Below, piece by piece: positions 1-12,653 of a stretch of DNA of 42,653 nt (position 1 is the first letter of the stretch; each line of letters starts with the position of its first letter). The notes beneath the pieces are model-generated. The model did not search any database, was not told where the DNA came from, and worked only from the letters and a program-made list of their open reading frames with translations. The stretch covers positions 1-42,653 of the forward strand of contig JAOXRT010000077.1 of NCBI GenBank assembly GCA_025800365.1, written 5' to 3'. Position numbers and translations under genes: made by a program. The DNA comes from Cellvibrionaceae bacterium. GTDB lineage: Bacteria > Pseudomonadota > Gammaproteobacteria > Pseudomonadales > Cellvibrionaceae.

Positions 1-2391
1 TGGACCGACCGCACCAACTACTTCGAAACCTTTAACGCCACTGAAAAGAATATCGATTGGGCTCTAAGCATGGAAGCCGATCGTATGGTGAATTCATTTA
101 TCGCGCAGAAAGATCTCGACAGCGAAATGACCGTTGTTCGCAATGAATTTGAACGTGGCGAAAACAGCCCATTCGGAGTATTACTTAAACGTCTACTCGC
201 GGCATCTTACAGCTGGCATAACTATGGTAAATCTACCATTGGTGCCCGTTCTGATATCGAGAACGTATCGATAGATCGTTTAAAGGCTTTTTATAAAAAG
301 TACTATCAACCTGACAATGCCACTCTCATTGTTGCAGGTAAATTTAAGCTGAAAGAAATGCTGAATAAGGTTGAAGATGCCTTCGGCCCGATCCCAAAAC
401 CAGATCGAAGCTTACAACCACTTTATACTAAAGAGCCAGCACAAGATGGTGAAAAACTTGTAACGATCCGTCGTGTTGGCGATGTTCAGCTTTATGCCAC
501 AGCCTATCATGTACCTGCAGGGTCCCATGAAGATTTTGCAGCTTTAGAAGTACTTTCTGGCATTCTAGGTGAAACTCCTCGCGGACGTTTACACCAAGAA
601 ATCGTAGAGCAAAAACTTGCCAGCAGAAGCTTTGGCTTTAACTTTCAGTGGGCCGAACCAGGCCTAATGATGTTTGGTATGGAGGTCGATCAATCCGCTG
701 ATCTACAAAAAACTATCGAAGCTAGCCATAAGGTTTTGGAAAACATTGCCAAAAACCCTGTGAGCAAAGAAGAAGTAGAACGCACCAAACGTAAGCTTAT
801 TAAAAACTTTGAGCTTGGCTTTAACTCCTCTGAAAGCGTTGCCTTAGAGTTGAGCGAATGGCTTGGCATGGGTGATTGGCGCCTATTGTTTTTAAATCGC
901 GATCGAATTGAAAAGGTTACCGTAGAGGATGTTCAGCGTGTTGCGGAAAAATACTTAACCCGCAATAACCGAACTGCAGGGCGTTTTTTACCCGCCGAAA
1001 ACCCTGAACGAATTGAGATTCCCGCAGTTGCAAGCGTTGCTGATATGCTAAAGGACTATAAAGGTCGTAAAGCCGTTAGCGCTGGTGAGCTGTTTGATGC
1101 TTCCCCTGATAATATTGATAAGCGCACCAACAGTTACACTCTTGCCAACAATCTAAAGGTATCTTTGCTCCCTAAGAAAACACGCGGAGAATCTGTAGAG
1201 TTTTATTTAAGCCTTAACTTAGGTGATGAAAAGTCGTTGATGAATAAGGCTCAGATTGGTAGTGCTGCCGGAACCCTACTGATGCGAGGTACCAGCAAAT
1301 ATACCCGCGAGCAATTACAAGACGAGTTCGATAAGCTAAAAGCCGGTGTTTCAATCAGTGGTAGCGCCAGCTCAGTCAGCGCCCGGGTTAAAACCAAGCG
1401 CGAAAACTTAGCTAAAGCAATCGATTTGGTAGCGCACGTTCTCAAAGAAGCTAATTTTGATAAAAAAGAGTTTGAGCAGTACAAGTCCACCGCCAAAGTG
1501 GATTTAGAGCAGCGCTTACAAAATCCTCAAGCCCTCGTCTTCCGTGAGTACAGCCGTCGTCACCGTCAGGTTCCTGAAGATCACCCTTATTATGTTCCTA
1601 CCTTCGATGAAAGCATCAAGCGTTTAGACAACTTAAAGCTAAACGATATTAAGGCTTTCCATAAAGAGTTTTACGGTAGCGCCAACGGTGAACTGGCAAT
1701 AGTGGGCGACTTTGATGAACAAGCTATCCGCAAAGCATTAAAGAAGCATTTTGCAAACTGGGAGCCGAAGACTGGCTATACCCGCATAGCTCGTAACTTT
1801 AAGGCCGTTGATAGTAGCCCACAGCAATTCAACACGCCTGACAAAGAGAATGCTGTTTTTGCAGCCACCATTTCTTTGCCGGTATCAGACAAACATGCAG
1901 ATAGCCCTGCTCTAGTTCTGGGTAACTATATGCTAGGTGGTGGATTTTTGAACAGCCGATTGGCCACTAAACTACGTCAGGAGGACGGGCTGAGCTATAG
2001 TGCCGGTTCATTTTTTAACCAGAGTTCTATCGACGAGCGCAGCGCCTTGGGCATCTATGCGATATGTGCACCACAGAATCTTTCTAAAGTAGAAGCTGGC
2101 GTTAAAGAAGTACTCCAAAAAGTTGTAGATTCAGGGTTCACTGCCGAAGAAATCGCCAGTGCAAAATCTGGTTATCTACAACAACGTAAGATTTCTCGAT
2201 CCAAAGATAATGAACTTGCACCAATATTGGGCAGCAACGCCTACCTTGATCGAGACATGCAGTGGTCCGAGGCTTTTGAAGAAAAGATCAACGCCTTAAC
2301 AGCGGATGATATCCATAAGGTAATGAAGCGCTATCTCGAAATCGACAAGTTTGCCATCCTAACAGGTGCAGATTTCAGCAAGACAGAGTAG
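1..2391 (+). CDS. M16 family zinc metallopeptidase, 5'-truncated by the window edge
   Basis: The reading frame is open from base 1, so the gene begins outside the window; the Met at 70 is internal. About 796 residues are visible. It looks like a two-module M16 (pitrilysin/processing-peptidase type) enzyme. The first module has lost its HxxEH zinc motif to the left edge, but the following segment rich in acidic residues (VVRNEFERGENSP, about residues 47-59 of the visible part) corresponds to the region that supplies the third zinc ligand, a Glu. The second module, from about residue 375, lacks HxxEH and carries the RxxxGLxYS-like element (LRQEDGLSYSAG), as is normal for the substrate-binding half. 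Such proteins are usually exported zinc proteases that degrade peptides; the signal peptide would lie outside the window. Family assignment is firm, substrate unknown. Confidence 0.9.
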   Translation, partial: WTDRTNYFETFNATEKNIDWALSMEADRMVNSFIAQKDLDSEMTVVRNEFERGENSPFGVLLKRLLAASYSWHNYGKSTIGARSDIENVSIDRLKAFYKKYYQPDNATLIVAGKFKLKEMLNKVEDAFGPIPKPDRSLQPLYTKEPAQDGEKLVTIRRVGDVQLYATAYHVPAGSHEDFAALEVLSGILGETPRGRLHQEIVEQKLASRSFGFNFQWAEPGLMMFGMEVDQSADLQKTIEASHKVLENIAKNPVSKEEVERTKRKLIKNFELGFNSSESVALELSEWLGMGDWRLLFLNRDRIEKVTVEDVQRVAEKYLTRNNRTAGRFLPAENPERIEIPAVASVADMLKDYKGRKAVSAGELFDASPDNIDKRTNSYTLANNLKVSLLPKKTRGESVEFYLSLNLGDEKSLMNKAQIGSAAGTLLMRGTSKYTREQLQDEFDKLKAGVSISGSASSVSARVKTKRENLAKAIDLVAHVLKEANFDKKEFEQYKSTAKVDLEQRLQNPQALVFREYSRRHRQVPEDHPYYVPTFDESIKRLDNLKLNDIKAFHKEFYGSANGELAIVGDFDEQAIRKALKKHFANWEPKTGYTRIARNFKAVDSSPQQFNTPDKENAVFAATISLPVSDKHADSPALVLGNYMLGGGFLNSRLATKLRQEDGLSYSAGSFFNQSSIDERSALGIYAICAPQNLSKVEAGVKEVLQKVVDSGFTAEEIASAKSGYLQQRKISRSKDNELAPILGSNAYLDRDMQWSEAFEEKINALTADDIHKVMKRYLEIDKFAILTGADFSKTE

Positions 2392-2415
2392 CGATTAGGG
2401 CAGCCTTTCTATTGC

Positions 2416-2444
2416 AGAGCCGCCGAATGGCGGCTCTTTTCTTT
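2416..2444 (+). terminator. Rho-independent terminator of the M16 protease gene
   Basis: A 9-bp perfect stem (AGAGCCGCC at 2416-2424 with GGCGGCTCT at 2429-2437), GAAT loop, then a T-rich run. It starts 25 bases after the stop codon. Confidence 0.9.
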
Positions 2445-2551
2445 GACCATTCCATACTCACATCAGGCTTCACCAGCCAATAAGCCCCTTCTCCTTGTTA
2501 AATCCAAATCTTTTCACACGTATCCAAAATTCTGATCTATTCTCTTTTATA

Positions 2552-2578
2552 TTAATCTTTTTTGATAAATGCCGATAA
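2552..2578 (+). promoter_or_regulatory. Candidate FliA (sigma-28) promoter for the chemoreceptor gene
   Basis: GCCGATAA at 2571-2578 matches the sigma-28 -10 consensus at all eight positions. TTAATCTT at 2552-2559 matches five of eight positions of the -35 consensus TAAAGTTT, with the canonical 11-base spacer. It lies about 130 bases before the chemoreceptor start, which makes biological sense because FliA drives flagellar and chemotaxis genes. The rest of the 2392-2705 gap holds the upstream terminator and nothing else I recognise. Confidence 0.6.
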
Positions 2579-2705
2579 AAAATCATACTTTGATGGATCA
2601 GGGACGAACATAACTAACAACTAGTACTGAGCAGGACCTTTTAGCCAGGCACAGGGAAATAGTATTTGCTAGGCGACAGTACATTGAATGTAAGAGCAAG
2701 GGTCA

Positions 2706-3791
2706 ATGTTTGTATTAAAATCCACATATCAAGATTTAGAGCTAGAGAATGAATCACTGCGAAAGCAGCTACGACAGCTAGAGCAGGAGAACCAACAGCT
2801 TCAGCCTCAAGCTTCAGAACAAGTAGAAGAAGACAATAGCGCACAAACCAGTGCCTTTGAGTCTATGTTACTAGCTTGTACCCTAGAGTGTTTGGGTCAG
2901 ATAGAGCGCATTCGCGAGGCTGTATTGTCCTCCCATCAATCAATCGAGGCTGAAAGCCAGTCAACCGATAAGATTAATGATTTACTCGATATTTCTAACG
3001 AATCCTTAAATCAGATAGTCAGCGAAATGAAAGGCCTAACCAGTAATATGGGTGGGATGACTGAAAATATTTCGGGCCTTTCCGAGATGGCTGACAATAT
3101 TAATTCTTTCGTCGAGACGATATCTAAGATTTCAGATCAAACAAATCTACTTGCCCTTAACGCCGCTATTGAAGCCGCCCGAGCTGGTGAAGCTGGACGT
3201 GGCTTTAGTGTTGTAGCCGATGAGGTTCGCTCACTGGCAAATAATACCAATACCTCAGCGAATGAAGTCTCTGAGTTGGTAGGCCAGATTATTCAGTCAA
3301 CTTCAGAAACGGTTCAATCGGTAAACACCATTCAGAATAGTAATAATGACTTATCTAATGGAGTGGCCCGCTTAAACGAAGATTATGGCTCGATCATTGG
3401 TTGCTGCAATACCATGAAGTCCACCATCAATAATGCTTCGTTAAGGACTTTTATACAGACCGTAAAACTAGACCATATCGTTTGGAAAAGTGAAGTCTAT
3501 GAAGTAGCTGCCGGTAAAAGTGATAAATCTATCAGTGATTTTGCCAACCACCTTAGTTGTCGACTAGGACAGTGGTACCAGAAAGAAGGCGCCCAAAAGT
3601 ACAGCAATATTACGGCATTTAAAAATATCGACCCTCCTCATCAGAAGGTTCATGACAGTGGCTTAGCTGCATTAAAGGCTTTAGAGGAAGGTGATAAAGG
3701 CAAAGCCATTACTTTCTTTGAAGAAATGGAGAGAGCCAGCCATCAAGTAATGGATTGCTTGGACGACCTCAGCCGACAGTGCGACTTTTAA
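2706..3791 (+). CDS. Soluble methyl-accepting chemotaxis protein with C-terminal CZB zinc-binding domain
   Basis: 361 residues with no membrane segment, so a cytoplasmic chemoreceptor. Order: an N-terminal Gln/Glu-rich coiled coil (about 8-40), helical linker (about 50-130), the highly conserved chemoreceptor hairpin tip (about 138-178, containing [18 protein letters not shown] and [15 protein letters not shown]) that binds CheA/CheW, and a C-terminal CZB domain (about 245-355). The CZB zinc ligands are all visible: His257 (LDHIVWK), Cys285 (CRLGQWY), His312 and His316 (PHQKVH). CZB domains hold zinc with three His and one Cys and are known to sense zinc or oxidants such as hypochlorous acid in other proteins. 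No HAMP or periplasmic sensor exists, so the CZB and possibly the N-terminal coiled coil are the only input. The signalling hairpin looks short. A FliA-like promoter lies upstream. The ligand is inferred, not shown. Confidence 0.92.
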   Translation: MFVLKSTYQDLELENESLRKQLRQLEQENQQLQPQASEQVEEDNSAQTSAFESMLLACTLECLGQIERIREAVLSSHQSIEAESQSTDKINDLLDISNESLNQIVSEMKGLTSNMGGMTENISGLSEMADNINSFVETISKISDQTNLLALNAAIEAARAGEAGRGFSVVADEVRSLANNTNTSANEVSELVGQIIQSTSETVQSVNTIQNSNNDLSNGVARLNEDYGSIIGCCNTMKSTINNASLRTFIQTVKLDHIVWKSEVYEVAAGKSDKSISDFANHLSCRLGQWYQKEGAQKYSNITAFKNIDPPHQKVHDSGLAALKALEEGDKGKAITFFEEMERASHQVMDCLDDLSRQCDF

Positions 3792-3810
3792 ACGTTACAT
3801 TGAGTCTGTA

Positions 3811-3841
3811 TTAAAGGGGTCAAAGACCCCTTTAATATCCC
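3811..3841 (+). terminator. Terminator after the chemoreceptor gene
   Basis: Perfect 11-bp stem (TTAAAGGGGTC at 3811-3821, GACCCCTTTAA at 3825-3835) with an AAA loop. The T tract directly after it is short, but a second T run follows at about 3844-3848. It begins 20 bases past the stop codon. Confidence 0.75.
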
Positions 3842-4051
3842 CTTTTTAAATACTAACTTCATTCGAATACTTTTGGCATATGAGTCATCATCTGCTGCCA
3901 TGTCATTATATTAGAGCTTAGTATTCATCACAGATAGAAATAGAATTTTGTGACATTTTTTTTATAAACCAGTGACCGAGCTGTTTCTTTTCCTCTGTAA
4001 TTTGTATTTGCACTTCACTTAACTGCGTTTCTACATACAGAGGAAATCATA

Positions 4052-4723
4052 ATGTCACTAAGAAAATCACTCGTAGTCAGCACAGCTGTTTTAGCAGCAA
4101 CCCTTTCTTTTGCCCCATCTTTATTCGCTCAAGCAAATGAAACGTTCACAGTAAAAATAACAAACATAACAAAAGGGATTAGCTTTACACCCTTTTTAGC
4201 CGCGACTCACAACAACGACGTTCAGTTGTTTGAAGTAGCAAAACCCGCTAGTGATGAGTTATCAAGAGTGGCTGAAGGTGGAGATGTTGGCCCATTAGCA
4301 AGCGCACTGGAAGCTACTGGTAATGTTATTGATACCTCAACGACTTCTGGCCTTTTAGGACCAGGTGAGTCCGTTAGCTTCGATATACAGTCACAGACCC
4401 ACGTTAGTTTTATTAGTATCGTGTCCATGTTACTCCCCACAAACGATACTATTGTCGCGTTAAATAAAGGTGTTCTCCCAGGCTTTCGTACTGGAACAGC
4501 AACTTATTACCTAGATGCTTATGACGCCGGTACAGAAACCAATGATGAGCTATGCGAAAATATCCCAGGGCCTCGCTGTGGTGGCGAACCTTTTTCACCT
4601 GAAGATGAAGGTGAAGGTTATGTTTACCCTAGCCCTGGTATTCATGGCGACGCAGATTTAGGGCGCGCAGCTTATAATTGGTCTGGGAAAGTAGCGAAGG
4701 TAGAAATCGTTCGCGTACGTTAA
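4052..4723 (+). CDS. Exported spondin_N domain protein
   Basis: 223 residues. The first 27 or so are a clear signal peptide (Lys/Arg start, hydrophobic core, cleavage near FAQA), so the mature protein is periplasmic, surface-bound or secreted. The mature part is one spondin_N-like domain: a start of the type FTVKITNITKGISFTP, a central stretch with LGPGESVSF and a block of Ser/Ile-rich strands, and the family's typical end, Gly-rich acidic turn, GIHG, then AAYNW and a final beta strand. Two Cys at about 169 and 176 could form a disulfide. In animals the domain is an extracellular adhesion or matrix module; the bacterial role is unknown. The start is supported by AGAGGA seven bases before the ATG. 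It stands alone between terminators. Confidence 0.8.
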   Translation: MSLRKSLVVSTAVLAATLSFAPSLFAQANETFTVKITNITKGISFTPFLAATHNNDVQLFEVAKPASDELSRVAEGGDVGPLASALEATGNVIDTSTTSGLLGPGESVSFDIQSQTHVSFISIVSMLLPTNDTIVALNKGVLPGFRTGTATYYLDAYDAGTETNDELCENIPGPRCGGEPFSPEDEGEGYVYPSPGIHGDADLGRAAYNWSGKVAKVEIVRVR

Positions 4724-4805
4724 TCAAGAAAAATGGGCTATAGCTTTAAAAGTGGCCTTTAGAAGATTTGCATTGAGTTGACAACTAATTTAATGCAACG
4801 CTCGG

Positions 4806-4842
4806 GCCCAATTAAACCAATAGTATATTGGTTTAATTGGGC
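4806..4842. terminator. Perfect 15-bp inverted repeat between convergent genes, likely bidirectional terminator
   Basis: Arms at 4806-4820 and 4828-4842 are exact reverse complements with a 7-base loop. It sits between the convergent spondin_N gene (plus) and gyrB (minus), which fits a shared terminator. Neither side has a convincing T tract beyond the stem, so termination is inferred from shape and position. Confidence 0.6.
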
Positions 4843-4870
4843 TTCAAACGAAACGTACCGAGAATGTAGA

Positions 4871-8445
<3,575 letters not shown>

Positions 8446-8466
8446 CGAAGATAGACAGAATACCTG

Positions 8467-9570
8467 CTACAGACGCATAGGCATCACTACATAAACGGCA
8501 TTACTACCTTCTTGGGCCTCCACCAAGGCAGAACTATTAGAATCAGATAAAGTAAATTTCACATTGTCTGATTGCAATACATTAACCACGTCCTGCAAAT
8601 AACTTACATTGAAGCCAATTTCTAAACTATCGCCGGCGTAGTCTACAGTAACCTGCTCTTCTGCTTCTTCCTGTTCAGGGTTATTGGCGGTAATAGTTAG
8701 CTGGCCATCACTTAGCAATAGTCGTACACCTCTATACTTCTCATTAGATAAGATAGCGGTACGGGCAAAGGCTTGTTTTAGCTCAGCGCGCTCACCAATG
8801 ACTGTTTTATTACCATTCTTAGGCAACACTCGCTCGTAGTCGGGGAACTTGCCGTCTACAAGTTTAGAGGTGAAGGTATAGAATTCGGTAATAGCTCGGA
8901 CATGGTTACTACCCAAGCTAACGGTTACTTCATCGCTGCTGTCATCTAGTAAGCGAGAAAGCTCAACAACACCTTTACGAGGTAAAATAGCATGCTTAGT
9001 TTCGGGGCAGCTGATAGCTATATCCTCAGTGCTCATCGCTAAACGGTGACCATCGGTGGCTACGAAACGTAGCTTACCTTCACTAACTTCCCAAAGCATA
9101 CCGTTTAAATAATAACGAACGTCTTGTTGGGCCATGGCGAAGCCAGTACTGTCGATCAAAGTCTTGATAATTGACTGGGCACAGGAAAACTGAAGATCCT
9201 GAGCGGAGTCTTCAACATTAGGAAAATCATTGGCTGGTAAAGTCGCCAAACTAAAGCGACTACGTCCGCTTTTTACAATAACTTTTTGGCCATCTTCTAT
9301 AAAGTCAATTAACGCTCCGTCTGGCAATGAGCGACAGATATCAAATAACTTACGAGCGGGAACGGTAATCTGGCCTGATTCGCCCGCCTGCTCGAGTTGC
9401 ACTCGACCAACAATCTCAACTTCCAAATCAGTTCCGGTTAGGGATAACTGATCACCTTCTAAAACAACCAATACATTAGCCAATACAGGCAAAGTCTGCC
9501 TGCGCTCTACGACACCAGCCACTAACTGAAGAGGTTTTAAAAGAGCATCTCGAGAGATAGAAAATTTCAT
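8467..9570 (-). CDS. dnaN: DNA polymerase III beta subunit (sliding clamp)
   Basis: 367 residues, the usual clamp length, made of three successive clamp domains. It dimerises into a ring that tethers DNA polymerase to the template. The start MKFSISRDALLKPLQLVAGVV, the LPVLANVL stretch (about 26-33), YYLNGMLWE and ATDGHRLA (about 150-175) and the C-terminal VYVVMPMRL, which forms the partner-binding pocket, are all typical. I chose ATG at 9570; a TTG one codon upstream (9573) is possible, but the family starts with MKF. A modest purine-rich ribosome site (GGATTTGGGA) precedes it. It lies 60 bases after dnaA and 21 before recF, so is probably cotranscribed with both. Confidence 0.98.
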   Translation of the reverse strand: MKFSISRDALLKPLQLVAGVVERRQTLPVLANVLVVLEGDQLSLTGTDLEVEIVGRVQLEQAGESGQITVPARKLFDICRSLPDGALIDFIEDGQKVIVKSGRSRFSLATLPANDFPNVEDSAQDLQFSCAQSIIKTLIDSTGFAMAQQDVRYYLNGMLWEVSEGKLRFVATDGHRLAMSTEDIAISCPETKHAILPRKGVVELSRLLDDSSDEVTVSLGSNHVRAITEFYTFTSKLVDGKFPDYERVLPKNGNKTVIGERAELKQAFARTAILSNEKYRGVRLLLSDGQLTITANNPEQEEAEEQVTVDYAGDSLEIGFNVSYLQDVVNVLQSDNVKFTLSDSNSSALVEAQEGSNAVYVVMPMRL

Positions 9571-9630
9571 CAATTTATCCCAAATCCTAATGGTTTTATA
9601 TTAGCTTTATCTTATATAAATAACTTTGTA

Positions 9631-11253
9631 TTAAGTCGTTAAAGAGCGCAGTAGATTTTTAACATCTTCGCGAATGTCCGCGTCCTCTTCCCTTAACTCT
9701 TTAATTTTACGGCAGGCATGCAACACCGTGGTGTGATCTCTCCCGCCAAATGAATCACCGATTTCAGGCAAACTATGATTGGTTAGCTCTTTGGCTAAAG
9801 CCATAGCTACTTGCCGAGGCCTAGCCACTGAACGGCTACGCCTTTTTGATAATAAGTCAGCAACTTTGATTTTATAGTATTCCGCCACTACGCGCTGGAT
9901 ATTATCAATGCCGACCTGCTTATCTTGCAGGGCTAAAAGATCTTTTAGTGCTTCCCTAACTAAAGGTACATCAATATCACGACCAGTAAACTGGGCATTG
10001 GCAATGACGCGCTTTAAAGCACCTTCTAATTCACGAACATTCGATCTGATTCTCTGGGCGATAAAGAAAGCTGCATCGTTAGGCAGTAACATATTTGACT
10101 GCGCAGCCTTCTTCATCAAAATTGCTACCCGCGTTTCTAGCTCTGGTGGTTCTACGGATACCGTTAAGCCCCAGCCGAAACGACTCTTCAAACGCTCCTC
10201 TAGACCTTGAATCTCTTTCGGATATCGATCACAAGTAAGAATGATCTGTTGACCACCTTCAAGTAAGGCATTAAAGGTGTGGAAAAACTCTTCTTGTGAG
10301 CGCTCTTTGCCTGCGAAAAATTGAATATCATCAATAAGTAATGCATCCACAGAGCGGTAAAAACGTTTAAAGTCATTAATGGCGTTTAGCTGCAGTGCTT
10401 TTACCATATCTGCAACAAAGCGCTCTGAATGTAGGTATACCACTTTTGCGTGCGGATTCTGTTCGACCAAATGATGCCCTACTGCGTGCATCAAGTGAGT
10501 TTTACCTAAACCCACCCCACCATAAATAAATAATGGGTTATAAGAACCACCAGGGTTCTCTGCAACCTGCCTTGCCGCCGCGAGACCAAGCTGGTTCGAT
10601 TTACCTTCTACAAAGCTTTTGAAAGTAAAACCCGCATTAAGATAGGTTCGGTGTTTAAGGCCACCTTCTACTTCAATATCACTGCTAGGTTTAATGATTT
10701 CAGGAGCAGCTTCTACTGGCTTTATCACTTGGCTGCTATCTTGAGCAGCTAAAGACACGCTGGATAGACCGGCGCTGGGCGTAGCAAGCTGAGAACTTGA
10801 TGTAGAATTTTGAGCGGATAACTGCGATGAAGCATGGCTATGGTTATCGGCACCTGCTAACTCGAGCTGTTCGACGGGCTCAGGTTCTTGCTGGTAAGCA
10901 GGAATACTCGGGCTAACCGGAACGGGGTTCATGGTGGGTGTCGCGTTCGCGGTAGGGATAGGCTCAGGGATTGATCTTTGACTGCGTCTCTGAAAACGGC
11001 TGGCTTGTCGATTAGCAACAATCACGCTAACACTGATTCGCATCCCTTCTGAGTAGTCATTGGCCAACTCAATAATGCGAGACAAATACTTATCATTCAC
11101 CCAGTCATGTACAAATCGATTGGGGGCTAGCAAGCAAAGGCCACCAGCCTCATCGTTTTGTACCTGCAACGGCTTTATCCAAGTATTAAATTGTTGCGCT
11201 GGCAGCTCCTGACTCAAGCTGCTTAGACATTTGTCCCAAATAAGGCCCGACAA
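9631..11253 (-). CDS. dnaA: Chromosomal replication initiator protein DnaA
   Basis: 540 residues from the start chosen here. DnaA-ATP binds DnaA boxes and melts the origin. Domain I (about 1-80) includes LWDKC-type start and FNTWIKPLQ; domain II (about 86-205) is an unusually long Gln/Ser/Pro-rich linker; domain III has Walker [10 protein letters not shown] (about 245-253) and Walker [10 protein letters not shown]; domain IV ends with the DNA-binding signature [15 protein letters not shown] prefer the TTG at 11253 because it gives MSGLIWDKC, matching the usual N-terminus MSxxLWxxC, and a GGGGGA ribosome site lies five bases upstream. An in-frame TTG at 11265 would add four residues. Both candidate starts are non-ATG, which may keep DnaA synthesis low. 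First gene of the minus-strand cluster. Confidence 0.98.
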   Translation of the reverse strand: MSGLIWDKCLSSLSQELPAQQFNTWIKPLQVQNDEAGGLCLLAPNRFVHDWVNDKYLSRIIELANDYSEGMRISVSVIVANRQASRFQRRSQRSIPEPIPTANATPTMNPVPVSPSIPAYQQEPEPVEQLELAGADNHSHASSQLSAQNSTSSSQLATPSAGLSSVSLAAQDSSQVIKPVEAAPEIIKPSSDIEVEGGLKHRTYLNAGFTFKSFVEGKSNQLGLAAARQVAENPGGSYNPLFIYGGVGLGKTHLMHAVGHHLVEQNPHAKVVYLHSERFVADMVKALQLNAINDFKRFYRSVDALLIDDIQFFAGKERSQEEFFHTFNALLEGGQQIILTCDRYPKEIQGLEERLKSRFGWGLTVSVEPPELETRVAILMKKAAQSNMLLPNDAAFFIAQRIRSNVRELEGALKRVIANAQFTGRDIDVPLVREALKDLLALQDKQVGIDNIQRVVAEYYKIKVADLLSKRRSRSVARPRQVAMALAKELTNHSLPEIGDSFGGRDHTTVLHACRKIKELREEDADIREDVKNLLRSLTT

Positions 11254-11871
11254 TGAATCCCCCAATAAACCTTTTGGTCTAACTCTTTCCAGCGGAAGCG
11301 ATACCGCAAGAGAATTAAGCCACTAGTGCCTTGGCAATCTAAGCAGCACTAATAAATTTCAAAATATGTATATATAGAAGGAAGACTTTATATCCACGAA
11401 ATAACCGCGACCATATAGCTTGTATACGGAGCGCTTTGCTTTCAATCTAGCTTGGAAGCAGGTGTGTATAAGTATTCCTAAATGCGCTGTGTTTGTTTAA
11501 ATAACTAGAGTTAACCACAGCAATGCGCGTAGATTACATTATCAGGGAAAAGTTATCCACACAAAAGAAATCTATTTTAAGACTAAATAAGAAAACTCCC
11601 GCAATATCAATAACTCCGCTTAATAAAAGAATAAGCTCTAAGAAACAACTGCCTACAAGCACCTGTGGATAAAGCTGTTGAAAAACTGAATAAAGCCTGT
11701 ACAAACGTCGTTTAAAAGCTTGTACAAGAGGAAAAATTGATCATTTTCTAATTAAGCATTGCAATTTCTAGGAGTATCCATTAATATCGCGCCTCATTTT
11801 TCCACGAGCTCGGCTGTTCAATGGGTTTCAGTTAAGCTCTAAAGCCGACATGATTGAACACGGGTATTATC
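11254..11871. other. Divergent dnaA/rpmH intergenic region with DnaA boxes (secondary or alternative oriC)
   Basis: A 618-base gap between divergent dnaA and rpmH. DnaA-box matches to TTATNCACA: 11463-11471 (minus, TGTGTATAA), 11553-11561 (plus, TTATCCACA), 11664-11672 (minus, TGTGGATAA), with one near match TTAACCACA at 11511-11519 (plus). In Pseudomonas the origin lies in exactly this gap. The boxes may also serve autoregulation of dnaA. I see AT-rich stretches (11560-11640, 11730-11760) but no AT block as strong as that before mnmG. Confidence 0.65.
11759..11787 (+). promoter_or_regulatory. Candidate sigma-70 promoter for rpmH-rnpA
   Basis: TTGCAA at 11759-11764 and TAATAT at 11782-11787 with a 17-base spacer, about 85 bases upstream of rpmH. 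The -35 is four of six, the -10 four of six. Confidence 0.45.
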
Positions 11872-12006
11872 ATGAAAAGAACATTTCAGCCAAGCGTATT
11901 GAAGCGCAAGCGCACTCACGGTTTCCGCTCTCGCATGGCGACCAAAAACGGTCGTAAATTGCTTGCTCGCCGTCGTAGCAAGGGCCGTAAAGTACTAGCT
12001 GCATAA
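11872..12006 (+). CDS. rpmH: 50S ribosomal protein L34
   Basis: 44 residues, the full family length: starts MKRTFQPS, continues with the highly basic [18 protein letters not shown] and ends [13 protein letters not shown]34 is a small rRNA-binding protein of the large subunit. It is divergent from dnaA and 37 bases before rnpA, the classic rpmH-rnpA order, in which the two genes are cotranscribed. A larger minus-strand frame over the same bases (11870-12055) is only its shadow. Confidence 0.98.
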   Translation: MKRTFQPSVLKRKRTHGFRSRMATKNGRKLLARRRSKGRKVLAA

Positions 12007-12043
12007 TCAGCTCAGATACTGCCCTGTAAACTGGAGTTTCCGC

Positions 12044-12409
12044 TTGTCGCAGCATTTAGGTTTTGATAAATCCCTGCGGCTGCTGAACTCCAGTGACTTT
12101 AAGCCTGTCTTTGACTCGCCCTCTTTTCGTGCTTCTCATCAGCACTTTCTCATTCTCGTCCGCAAGAACCAATTAGACCGCCCTCGACTTGGCCTAGTAA
12201 TCGCCAAAAAGAACGTGCGCAATGCAGTTGATCGCAATCGATTAAAACGTCTAATTAGAGAATCTTTTCGGCTTCAGCAACACCAATTACCGCCATTCGA
12301 TGCTATAGTGCTCGCTCGCCGTGGCATGGACACATTGGACAATGCGGCGTTAACACGCCAGCTGAATAAGCAATGGCAAAAGCTGATTCGCAAAGCGACG
12401 AGTGAATAA
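12044..12409 (+). CDS. rnpA: Ribonuclease P protein component
   Basis: 121 residues. The protein subunit of RNase P helps the catalytic RNA trim tRNA 5' leaders. The conserved RNR box is present (AVDRNRLKRLIRESFR, about 61-76), preceded by the PRLGLVIAKKNVRNA strand. The start is TTG at 12044, supported by GGAG about eight bases upstream; no ATG lies at a suitable place before the first conserved residues. The stop overlaps the yidD start by one base (TAATG), so the two are translationally coupled. The RNase P RNA gene is not in this window. Confidence 0.97.
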   Translation: MSQHLGFDKSLRLLNSSDFKPVFDSPSFRASHQHFLILVRKNQLDRPRLGLVIAKKNVRNAVDRNRLKRLIRESFRLQQHQLPPFDAIVLARRGMDTLDNAALTRQLNKQWQKLIRKATSE

Positions 12410-12648
12410 TGAAAGCACTGCTTTTAGGTTTGATAAAAATCTATCAATACCTTGCTAGCCCTTGGGTTGGCAACCAGTGCCGCTTTTATCCGACCTGCTC
12501 TCATTATGCGAAAGAAGCAATAGAAACCCATGGCAGTATAAAAGGTAGTTATCTTACCGTTCGCCGCTTAGCTAAATGTCATCCATGGCACCCTGGCGGC
12601 TTTGACTATGTGCCCGGTAAACCTTCAACTTCTCAAGACCAAGAATAG
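12409..12648 (+). CDS. yidD: Membrane protein insertion efficiency factor YidD
   Basis: 79 residues. The family signature is complete: amphipathic N-terminus (LLLGLIKIYQYLASPW), NQCRFYPTCSHYAKEAI with its two conserved Cys, and RRLAKCHPWHPGGFDYVP. YidD is a small inner-membrane-associated protein that aids YidC-dependent insertion. Its start overlaps the rnpA stop and it ends five bases before yidC, giving a tight rnpA-yidD-yidC unit. Confidence 0.97.
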   Translation: MKALLLGLIKIYQYLASPWVGNQCRFYPTCSHYAKEAIETHGSIKGSYLTVRRLAKCHPWHPGGFDYVPGKPSTSQDQE

Positions 12649-12653
12649 ATATT

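Noticed and set aside
11870-12055. Minus-strand 61-codon frame over rpmH
   Set aside because: Antisense shadow of rpmH, whose product is unmistakably L34.
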